64,000 nt of DNA from Corynebacterium sp. HMSC078H07 (GTDB lineage Bacteria > Actinomycetota > Actinomycetes > Mycobacteriales > Mycobacteriaceae), in the NCBI RefSeq assembly GCF_001812805.1, contig NZ_KV810513.1, positions 23,156 through 87,155 of the forward strand, written 5' to 3'. The position numbers and the translations under genes are program-made. The notes beneath the pieces are model-generated. The model was not told the origin of the DNA and did no database searches. It saw only the letters and a list, made by a program, of their open reading frames with translations. How positions within the stretch are numbered: position 1 is the stretch's first letter; every line of letters starts with the position of its first letter. This document shows positions 36,079-45,400 of this stretch, piece by piece.

Positions 36079-37160
36079 GCTCGGCCTCCGGAGTTCGAGT
36101 TGGGGTCAATAGCGTCGCGCAGGCCGTCGGCGATAAATGCCATGGACACGGTCAGCAGCGTGAGGATGCCTGCAGGGAAGTAGAAGAGCCAGGGCGAGGC
36201 CTCGACAGCGTTGGCGCCGCCGGCGAGGAGGGTGCCCAGGGAGACGTCGGGAAGCTTCACGCCCAAGCCCAGGAAGGACAGTGCGGTCTCCGACATGATG
36301 GTGGACACCACGCCCAGGGCCGCTTGGATGATGAGCAGCGAGCCGATGTTGGGAACCACGTGACGGAAGATGGTGCGCAGGCGCGAGACACCCATGTAGT
36401 CCGCGGCGCGGACGTAGTCGTTCTCGCGGACACTCAGCGCCATGGCCCAGATGACGCGTGCGGGGTACATCCAGCCGAAGGCAATGAGAACGACGATGAG
36501 TAGTTTCCAGTCACCGCCGGAATCGGAGACCACCAGGGCGATGAGCAGGAAGGTCGGGATGGCCAGCAGGAAGTGGATGACGGCCAGGATGACCTTTTCC
36601 ACCGCACCGCCGTACATGGCTGCGGCCGCGCCGATGAAAGCGGACAACACCGTGGAGGCTAGCGACACGATGAGCGCGATGATGAGCGAGCGGCCCAGGC
36701 CGTGGACGGTCTGCGCGAAGAGATCGTTGCCGGAATCGGTGGTGCCGAACCAGTGCTCGGAGGATGGCCCGGTGGCCAGGTTAAAGAAGTCCGGCTCGTC
36801 GAAGGACCACGGGGTGAGGTAGCTACCGAACATCGATAGCAGGGCCAGCAGCACGAAGATGACGAGGCCGATGGCAGCAGCTTTGTTGCGGAAGAAGCGG
36901 CGCACGTAGAGCTTGAGCTTTGAGGTGCCGCGGAAATCGCTGCTGGAAAATTGCTTGCGCTGTGCGTCATCGACGTCGACGCCGGAGCCGAGTGCGGACT
37001 GCGCACTGGGCTCGGTTTGTGGTGAAAAGTCAGCCGTGGCGGCATGCGGGCGCACGCCGAGGTTGTCCGCTGCGGTGTCGATAGCGAGGTCGTTGCGGCG
37101 GTGGCGCTGCGGCTGGCGCGCCGCGGAGCGTGGGGTGGTGGATTTCTTCTCTGGAGACAT
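36075..37160 (-). CDS. Peptide ABC transporter permease, DppC type
   Basis: A 361-residue membrane protein with a long polar N-terminal extension of about 90 residues before the first helix (AAAIGLVIFVLLALLSMFG). It has the DppC signature FGTTDSGNDLFAQTVHGLGRSL and the EAA loop REND-YVRAADYMGVSRLRTIFRHVVPN, followed by SFLGLGVKLPDVSLG. It pairs with the upstream DppB-type permease to form the channel. Its ATG abuts the dppB stop (TAAATG), and it overlaps the ATPase gene by 4 nt. Confidence 0.92.
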   Translation of the reverse strand: MSPEKKSTTPRSAARQPQRHRRNDLAIDTAADNLGVRPHAATADFSPQTEPSAQSALGSGVDVDDAQRKQFSSSDFRGTSKLKLYVRRFFRNKAAAIGLVIFVLLALLSMFGSYLTPWSFDEPDFFNLATGPSSEHWFGTTDSGNDLFAQTVHGLGRSLIIALIVSLASTVLSAFIGAAAAMYGGAVEKVILAVIHFLLAIPTFLLIALVVSDSGGDWKLLIVVLIAFGWMYPARVIWAMALSVRENDYVRAADYMGVSRLRTIFRHVVPNIGSLLIIQAALGVVSTIMSETALSFLGLGVKLPDVSLGTLLAGGANAVEASPWLFYFPAGILTLLTVSMAFIADGLRDAIDPNSNSGGRA

Positions 37161-38144
37161 TTAGCTCACCCTTACTCGCGGGTCGAGGGCTACAACGACG
37201 AGGTCTGCCAGGATTGCGGAGAAGGCAATCATGACGGCACCGAAGGCAGCAACGGCAGTGGTGCCGTTGATGTCGTTGCGGCTAATGGTTTCGATGAAGT
37301 ACTGGCCCATGCCCTTCCAGGCAAAGATGGTTTCCGTCATGATGGCGCCGGTAAAGATGCCGGGGACGGAGAAAGCCACGGAGGTAGCCACCGGAATGAT
37401 GGAGGTGCGCAGGGCGTGCTTGCGGATGGCTTTGGAACGGGTCAATCCTTTAGCGCGGGCGGTGCGCACATAGTCGGCGTTCAAATTATCCAGCAGGAGG
37501 GTTCGCTGCATCATGTGGTAGCCGGCGTAGCTGATGATGATGAGCGAGATGGACGGCAAGATGAGGTGTTGCGCCATGTCTAGGAGTGTGGGGAAGAAGC
37601 CTTCGACGCCGAGGCTTGAGGCTCCTGTCACGTAGACCACGCGGTGGCCGGTGACGCGGTTGATCCACAGGCCACCAGCCACGACCAAGATGGAGGCCAC
37701 GACGACGTGGGTGTTCATGGTGATGATGGAGACGCCCTGCCAGAAGCGGTCGGAGGCTTTGTACTGGCGGGAAGCGGTATACACGCCGAGGCCTACGCCG
37801 ATCACCACAGACAAGATAGTGGCGACAAGGAGCAGTTGTGCGGAGACGAGGGCGCGGTGCGCGATTTGCGCGCTGACCGGGTCACCAAGAGGGGAGGTAC
37901 CCCAGTCCCAGTGGAAGAGGATGTTAGACAGCCAGCCCCACCAGCGTTCCACCAGCGGGGTTTCCGGGTTAAGCCCGAGCGGGGTGAGGATGCGACTGAT
38001 CTCCTCGGGCTCTAGCGGTGGGTTGCGGCTCATGTAGTTCGATCTGGGATCGAGGAATGTAGCGGCCAGGAGGTACGCGATATTAGTCGCGAGGAAGATG
38101 ACTACCAGCCAACTGGCGGTCTTCTTGATGATGTACTTGAACAT
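37161..38144 (-). CDS. Peptide ABC transporter permease, DppB type
   Basis: A 327-residue, six-helix permease. The first helix is SWLVVIFLATNIAYLLA, and the EAA loop is DYVRTARAKGLTRSKAIRKHALRTS. I start it at the ATG at 38142-38144 (MFKYIIKKTAS), which has GAAGGA 7 nt upstream, rather than a start 19 codons earlier whose peptide does not look like a permease N-terminus. First gene of the minus-strand operon dppB-dppC-dppDF-SBP. A candidate promoter with -10 TATTAT is about 105 bp upstream. Confidence 0.9.
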   Translation of the reverse strand: MFKYIIKKTASWLVVIFLATNIAYLLAATFLDPRSNYMSRNPPLEPEEISRILTPLGLNPETPLVERWWGWLSNILFHWDWGTSPLGDPVSAQIAHRALVSAQLLLVATILSVVIGVGLGVYTASRQYKASDRFWQGVSIITMNTHVVVASILVVAGGLWINRVTGHRVVYVTGASSLGVEGFFPTLLDMAQHLILPSISLIIISYAGYHMMQRTLLLDNLNADYVRTARAKGLTRSKAIRKHALRTSIIPVATSVAFSVPGIFTGAIMTETIFAWKGMGQYFIETISRNDINGTTAVAAFGAVMIAFSAILADLVVVALDPRVRVS

Positions 38145-38472
38145 CACGGTTCCTTCGCAGGTGAATTTTGGCAAACAACTCTTGTGAGAAGCACGACGCA
38201 TTAACGCCGATCTTGTGACCTAGACCTCAGACTAGGTGCTGTATCACATAATAAAAGAAATGTGAGCCAGCTAAAGAATAATGATTATTTTTCTTTCATG
38301 AGGGGGTAGTTGCCCGGCCTGGGCTCTGTATTAATTGCATACTGATAGGCCTATAGGTATTTCTGCGAAGTGGGCAAACCGGCATGCTGCGCATGTTGTT
38401 CGCAGGGCCGTTAACCTGTGTTAATGCATAGGGGGCGGGTGAATAATATGCGGGGGAGGAAGGGGGTAGCCC
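38145..38472 (-). promoter_or_regulatory. AT-rich promoter region of the peptide ABC operon
   Basis: No gene is visible in these 328 bp. On the minus strand a -10 TATTAT (38253-38248) is preceded at 17 bp by CTTTAG, giving a leader of about 95 nt. Near it are the 13-bp palindrome AATAATGATTATT at 38277-38289 and an inverted pair ACCTAG/CTAGGT around 38220-38236, either of which could bind a regulator. The stretch is clearly more AT-rich than its surroundings. Confidence 0.45.
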
Positions 38473-39240
38473 TCAACACTCCTGCAGGAGGTGGCTGAGC
38501 GCTTCTTTCTCTGCCTCGGTCACCCACACGCCATATGCCGCCTTCACCTCAACGATGCGCTGTGCATACTCACAGCGGAAAGGCTTGTGGGGCGGCAGCC
38601 ATGTGGCGGCATCGCCGGCGCCCTTCTGTTGGTTAAGCGGTCCGTCGACGGCGAGGAGATTGCGAGGATCATTAGCAAAATTGCGGCGCTGCTCGGGCGA
38701 CCATTGCTGGGCGCCTTTCTGCCAGGCGTCGGCCAGCGCGACAACGTGGTCAATCTGCACGGCCTCGGATGTCCCCGCCCCACGCTGAAAGTCGATGACC
38801 TGCCCGGAGTATGGGTCATCCAACGTGCCGGACATCGCTACACAGTCAAAGGTGCCTTCCTTGACTATGAGATTATCCAGGTCACGGCGGAGGATGTCGT
38901 TGCGAGTATCGCAGCCATTATGGCCAAACTCGACGGTGACATCGTCGGACCACGCCTGCCCAAACTGCGCGCGATCGTAATCCGTCATCGGCGCGCGGCC
39001 TTTGACCTCCAGGGAGTCCAGCGCGGCCAAGGCTTTAGACACCTCGCGTCTGTCTGCGTCAACCTCGGGACTGTCCTCCTTAGGAGTGCTCGTGGGCTCC
39101 TCGCGCGTTGATGAGGGCGCGTTGCCCTGCGCAGTGTCTGACTGCTCGGTCGGGGAGGAGAGCAGGAGGCCACACACCACCAATGCAGCAACGAGGACGT
39201 TGAGAAGAGCTGCGAGAAAGAAGGGGGTGCGAGAGGCCAT
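38473..39240 (-). CDS. Membrane-anchored or secreted HNH nuclease (DUF1524/GmrSD C-like)
   Basis: A 255-residue protein with an N-terminal hydrophobic segment (FFLAALLNVLVAALVVCGLLL, residues 7-27) acting as signal or anchor, a Ser/Thr/Glu linker, and a C-terminal HNH-type nuclease domain: VQIDHVVALADAWQKGAQQW, NDPRNLLAVDGPLNQQKG, and a final WLPPHKPFRCEYAQR. This is the DUF1524 family, whose members are extracellular nucleases of actinobacteria or parts of modification-dependent systems; no restriction partner is adjacent. C113 and C136 plus C237 and C255 could form disulfides. TAGGAT lies 9 nt before the ATG. It is divergent from the fas leader ORF with 37 bp between. Confidence 0.8.
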   Translation of the reverse strand: MASRTPFFLAALLNVLVAALVVCGLLLSSPTEQSDTAQGNAPSSTREEPTSTPKEDSPEVDADRREVSKALAALDSLEVKGRAPMTDYDRAQFGQAWSDDVTVEFGHNGCDTRNDILRRDLDNLIVKEGTFDCVAMSGTLDDPYSGQVIDFQRGAGTSEAVQIDHVVALADAWQKGAQQWSPEQRRNFANDPRNLLAVDGPLNQQKGAGDAATWLPPHKPFRCEYAQRIVEVKAAYGVWVTEAEKEALSHLLQEC

Positions 39241-39277
39241 GACGCATTGATCCTAGTGGGTAGAATCTGATGTCGGT

Positions 39278-39448
39278 ATGAGTATCGATATGTTCTTTGA
39301 CGAGTACCTCGCTGAACGTGGCCTGTCCCGCTCGGCCGAGGTCGTTCCGGACCACGCCTGCCAGGTCTTTTGCGGCCTGCCCAAGCCCCATACGCAGCCC
39401 TCCCTTGAGGAAGCGGCGCAACGTGTAGCGCGTGTGTTGGGGGAATAG
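39278..39448 (+). CDS. Small ORF immediately upstream of FAS-I
   Basis: A 56-residue ORF, ATG to TAG, ending 5 nt before the fas GTG. Its sequence (MSIDMFFDEYLAERGLSRSA..., then CQVFCGLPKPHTQPSLEEAAQRV) has strong third-position GC bias and looks coding. It contains two cysteines three apart (C-Q-V-F-C) and ends in an amphipathic helix. A -10 TAGAAT lies at 39261-39266, 11 nt before the ATG. No family recognised. Its stop is next to the fas start, so translation of fas is probably coupled to it; whether the peptide itself acts is unknown. Confidence 0.65.
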   Translation: MSIDMFFDEYLAERGLSRSAEVVPDHACQVFCGLPKPHTQPSLEEAAQRVARVLGE

Positions 39449-39453
39449 CGCGC

Positions 39454-42400
39454 GTGGATATCCCAAACATCGCTGCGCCAGGAGTAAGCGAGGCACCTTA
39501 TGCGCTGTCCTTTTCCGGCCAGGGTTTTGCCTGGTTGCCTACCCTCCGGGAGGCACTCGCTGCGGGGGTGCGGCCGCAGATTGCAACGTATCTCGCCGAC
39601 GCGGAAGAGATACTCGCTCCGCTTGGCGCCGCCCTCCTTCCCTCCTCCCCGCACGGCTTTGCACCACTAGCGTGGGCGGAGGCCGAGCCTGGGTTCGCGC
39701 TATCCTCCCCTGCTGCGTCCACCCCGGGCATCGTGTGCGCTCAGCTCGCAGTCCTGGAGTCTGTGCGGGCACAGGGCCTAGATACAACTGAGGCTGTGCT
39801 GAGCATCGGTCATTCCCAAGGCGTGCTTGCCGCCGCTGTGGCGTCTGGTCGCGCAACCCCAGCCGAAGCGCTCGCCATAGCCCGGCTCATTGGTGCCGCG
39901 TTGACGACGACTGCCCGTATTCACGGGCTTGTGCGTACCGCGCAGGGAGCGCCCATGGTGGCGGTTGACGGAGCTACGCGGGAACAACTCCACGAGCTAG
40001 GTGCCCATATCGGTCTTATCAACGGCCGTGAACGCAGCGTCATCGTAGGCACCCCGGAGGAGCTTGCCCGCGTGCGCCGCAGCATGGCAGATGAACAGGT
40101 AACCTTCACGGACCTTGATGTTGATGCCGCCTTCCATCATCCGGCCCTAGCCATAGCTGTGGAGCAGGTGGAGCGCTGGGCCGCCGCCCTCGAGCTCGAT
40201 GCCATGCTTGCCGGCGAGCTTGCCTGCGCGGTGCTCACGGATACCGTTGATTGGCCTGCTCGCGTCGCCGAGGCGGTTGCCGCCGGCGCGCGCTGGATTC
40301 TAGAGGTGGGCCCCACCCGCGGCGTTGAGCCGCTAACCCGCGAAGCGGTGGCCGGACGTGGTGTGGGAACCCTCGCCGTGGGTACCGCTGAGGGACAAAC
40401 GCAGCTCTTCGAGCCCGGCCGTGCCCCTGCTGTGCCGGCATCCTGGTCCGATTACGCGCCGCGCCTCGTCGGCGGACGCCTCTCCACACGTTTTACTGAA
40501 ACGACAGGTTACTCCCCGGTCATGCTGCCCGGCATGACACCAACCACGGTGGATCCGGCAATCGTTGCCGCGGCCGCCAATGCTGGGCACTGGGCGGAGC
40601 TTGCCGGCGGTGGCCAGCACACCGATGACATTCTGAACCAGAACCTGGAGAGGCTCGCACGTCTCCTCGCGCCGGGGGTTAATGCCCAGTTCAATGCTCT
40701 GTACCTATCCGCTTCGCAGTGGCGGCGCCAAATTGAAGGCCAGCGTGCCATTCCGCGAGCGCGTGCAGCGGGGGCGCCGCTCAACGGCGTAGTCATCTCC
40801 GCAGGCATCCCGCCACACGAGGAGGCATGTGACCTGGTACGGCGTCTCCACGCGGAGAACTTCCCGTGGGTAGCTTTCAAACCCGGCACAGTGGAACAGA
40901 TCAAGCAGGTGCTGGCCATCGCCCGTACCGTTCCCACTCCGCTCATTATGCAGGTAGAAGGCGGACAAGCTGGAGGCCACCACTCCGCCGAGGACCTCGA
41001 CGAGCTGCTGGCTGCCACCTATAACGACATCCGCCGGCACCCCAACGTCTTGCTGGCCGTCGGCGGCGGCATCGCCACCCCAGCGCAGGGCGCGGAGTAT
41101 CTCACCGGCGAGTGGTCGCGACGCATTGGCCTGCCTGCAGCGCCTGTCGACGCCATCATGATCGGCACCGCCGCCATGGCCACCGCGGAGTCCACGGCGT
41201 CGGAGTCGGTGAAGCAGACACTCGTTGCTGCCACGGAACACGATGTCATTTCGGGCCGTTCCGACCTCGGCGCTAGCATCCATGAGCTGGACAACTCCTT
41301 CGCTTGCGCCGGGCGGCTGCTCGATGCGGTCGCGGGTGATGAGGAGCTGGTGTCTGCCCACCGCGAAGAGATCAGTGCAGCCCTGGCGAGAACTTGCAAG
41401 CCCTACTTCGGGGACCTCGACACTATGAACTACGCCGAATGGCTGCAGCGCTATGTGGAGTTGTCCTTCCACGACGGCTGGGCGGATGAATCGTGGTGCA
41501 CTCGCTTCGAGCACATGGTGGCGCGTACTGAAGCCCGCCTGCACGAGGTCGACCACGGTGAGATAACCCTGCAGGTCACAGTCGATTCCGTCGACCCCGC
41601 GGCCGCTATTGATGAGCTTGTTGAGCTTTACGGCGACGCTGCCCTTCATCCGACGGATGCCGCGTGGTTCGTGTCCCTTGTCGACGGCCCCGGTAAGCCA
41701 CCGGGGTTTGTGCCGATTATCGATGCTGCCGTGCGCCGCCGCTTCCGCCAGGATTCCTTGTGGCAGGCCCACGACGAGCATTTCGATGCCGATAGTGTTT
41801 GCATCATCCCAGGTACAGCAGGCGTGGAGGGCATTGAGCGCGCCAACGAGCCGGTCGCGCAGTTGCTGAAGCGCTTCGAGCAGGCCACCATCGACCTGCT
41901 TTCAGCAGCTCCTACCCCAGACCTGGATGCTCCTGTGCCCAGCGCTGAGGAACTCATTCGCCAAGCTCCTTGCCTCAACTGGGCGGGCCGCGAGCAGGCA
42001 AACCCACTGCGTCTCAACCTGTCCGGCGCGACTCTCGAATCGGTAAGCACCGACTCCGCGGACTTCTGGTTCACCGTGCCTTTAGGCCTCAGTGCTCGTG
42101 GCGGTGCTCACGGCGGTGCGGACGCTGATGCTGCGCTGCGCGTGCGCATCACCGCGCCGAGCGTGCCGGGCGCTTCGCCCGTCGTCAGCGCCGAGGATGC
42201 GGCCTCTGCCATGCGAGAGCTGGCCCGTGTGGCTGCTGGGGGAACACTGCCGGAGGTAGACCACGGCAGCGCTACGGTCACGGCCACGCTCGATGCAGCG
42301 CACTTTGCGAACTATGTCTCTGTGACCAGTGGCGGTAGCGCCGATGGCCCAGTTGTGCCCGACGTCTTGGTAGGTACTGCTTGGCCGGCTGTTTTTGCCG

Positions 42401-45400
42401 TCATTGCAGAAGCCCGCACGGCCAGTGATCAGGGTGCGGCCGGCGAACATGGTGCGGTGGGGGAACCCGTGGTTGAAGGGCTGCTTAACCTTGTCCACCT
42501 TGAGCATTCGCTGGAACTGGTCGACGGGGCCGCGGGGCTTCTCGCCGCCGCGGCTGCGGCAGTGCCGGGGGCGGATCCCCTACAGGTACAGGCCACCGCC
42601 CGCCTGCGCGGCGTGTGGGATACGCTCTCAGGCCGCGAGGTTGAGGTCGCGGTGAACATTGAGCACGAGGGCAACTTCGCCCGGCTGCGCGAACGTTTCC
42701 TCATCCCCGGCCGCACCGGCACTCGTGTTGCGCCGGGCGCAGACGACGCCGCTGACGGCCTCGTGGAGTTCGTTCGGGAGACCCCGCGGTCGTTCCGCCA
42801 CCGCCTCACCGTTACGGCGCCTGACTCCATGCGTCCTTTCGCTGTGGTGACAGGGGATCATAACCCCATTCACACGTCTGCGAATGCTGCAGCATTGGCT
42901 GGTCTAGACGATGGCCCCATTGCACATGGCATGTGGACCTCGGCGCTGGCGCAAACTGCCGCCGCCTTCGATGGCACCCGAGTCCTGCAGTGGTCTGCGA
43001 CCATGCTCGCGCCGGTACGCCCGGGCAGTGAGGTGGAGCTGGTGGTGGACCGGGTGGGCGTTGATAAGCGCAGCGGCCACGGCGAGGTCCGCTCCGTGAC
43101 CGCGTCCAGTGACGGCGTGGTGGTGCTGGAGGCACGTGCCACGATGAGCACACCACGCACGTTTTATGCCTTCCCCGGCCAGGGAATCCAGGCTCCGGGG
43201 ATGGGGATGCAGGAGTATGGAACTTCTCCCGCCGCACGCGCGGTGTGGGAGCGCGCCGACGCGCACACGAGGCAGCATCTGGGCTTTTCCATTCTGGAGA
43301 TCGTGCGGAATAACCCGGATACCGTGGCCGTGCGTGGAACGACGTATTCCCATCCCGATGGTGTGCTGTACCTTACCCAGTTCACGCAGGTAGCAATGGC
43401 CACGCTGGGCTGCGCGCAGATTGCTGCGCTGAAGGAGGCCGGGGTTCTGGATAACACGGCGGCCTTTGGCGGGCATTCCGTAGGCGAGTACAACGCGCTG
43501 GCTGCCTACGCCGAGGTACTTTCTCTCGAGGCCGTGTTGGAGATCGTCTATGTGCGTGGCCTCACCATGGACCGGCTCGTGGAGCGTGACGCCGAGGGCT
43601 ATTCGCGCTACGGGCTGGGCGCGCTAAGGCCCCACAAGATGGGGATGCGCGCCGATGAGGTCACGGACTACATCGCCGAAACCATTGAGGTCACCGGGGA
43701 GTTTCTCGAGGTGGTCAACTACAACGTGGCCGGACGCCAGTACGCCATTGCCGGCACGGTGGACGGCCTTATTGCCATCGAGGAGAACGCCGAACACTGG
43801 GCTCCTGGCCAACGTGCCTTCGTTCCCATCCCGGGCATTGATGTGCCTTTCCACTCCTCACGTTTGGTGGACGGGGTGGATGACTTCCGCGCCCACCTGG
43901 ATGAGCTCATCCCGCAGGATATCGACCTGGATGTGCTGGTGGGGCGCTACATCCCCAACCTTGTCGCCCGACCCTTCGCCGTGGACCGTGATTTCGTGGA
44001 AGCCATTGCGGACGTTGTTGATTCGCCGCGTATCGCGGCCATCCTGGAGGACTTCGCAGCAGCCGCGGAGCACCCGCAGAAACTAGGCCGCACACTGCTG
44101 GTGGAGTTGCTGGCCTGGCAGTTTGCCTCCCCGGTGCGCTGGATCGAAACGCAGGACCTGCTGCTGACCCCGCGTCATGCGAAGACTGCGGCCGGGCTTC
44201 CGGGCTTAGGCATAGAGCGCTTCGTCGAGGTTGGGGTGGGGCACGCTCCCACCGTGGCCAACATGATGGGGCAGACTCTTAGCTTGCCGGAATATGACGG
44301 TGTTCAGGTCGAGGTCCTCAACACCGAGCGCGACCATGCCCGGGTGTTCGCCGAGGACACTGTTACAGACTCGGTGCCGGCGCGTGAGACCGTGCCGGCT
44401 GACGAGCATTCTCATCCGGCACAGCCCACACCACAGCTCGCGGCCGATGAGCTGTCGGCTACCCACACAGCCACCCCCCTTGCCGCGACCGAAAAGGTTA
44501 CTGACCAGCCGCTGAGCTCACAGCAGGCGGTTGAGATGCTTATCGCGCTATGGACGAAGGTGCGTCCTGATCAGATTGCGGCCACCGACACGATTGAAGG
44601 TTTGGTGGAGGGCGTATCCTCTCGCCGCAACCAGCTGCTGTTGGACCTAGGCGTAGAGTTCGGCATCGCCGCCATCGATGGTGCGGCGGATATGCCGGTG
44701 AGCGAGCTGGCGCAGACCGTGGCGCAGCGCGCGCCGGGCTATCACGCGTTTGGCCCGGTGCTCACCGAGCAGGTGGCGCAGGCCGTGCGCCGCGTGACCG
44801 GACCGGCGGGAAAGAAGCCGGGATATATTGCCGAGCGTGTGAACAATGAGTGGGGTCTGGGACCGGGCTGGGTCGACCACACACTGGCGGAGCTCGTGCT
44901 GGGCAGCCGGGAGGGCGTGTCCCTGCGCGGCGGGGAGCTGGCCACATTACCCGTCAGCGCTGCTACCACCGTAAAGGGGCTGGATGAGCTTATCGACGCC
45001 TCCCTTAACGCCACCGCCACCCGCGCGGGCGTCACGGTGGCCCGGGTGTCGCACGCGAGCGCTGACACCGTCGTGGATCCAGCGGCACTGGCTGCGTACA
45101 CGGAGCGACTCGAATCCGCACTCGAGGATTCCGCACGCTCGCTGCTGGGCGCCCTAGGCCGTGAGGACGCTGCGCACGGTGACGACTCTGAGCACGGTGA
45201 GGAGGCGGTGCATGACAAGCACCTCGCTGAACTCGTGTCCGCGGAGTTGGGCCCGGACTGGGCGCAGCGCGTAGCGCCGGCCTTCGACGCGAAGAAGGCC
45301 GTCCTGTTTGATGATTGCTGGGCTTATGCCCGCGAGGGCCTTGTCCGCGCTGCGGCGGCGGGCGTAGAAGATCCGCCCCTTGATGTCCTTGGTGCTGGCG

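Noticed and set aside
38145..38472. Riboswitch upstream of the peptide ABC operon
   Set aside because: The region has small palindromes but no conserved riboswitch core that I can recognise.
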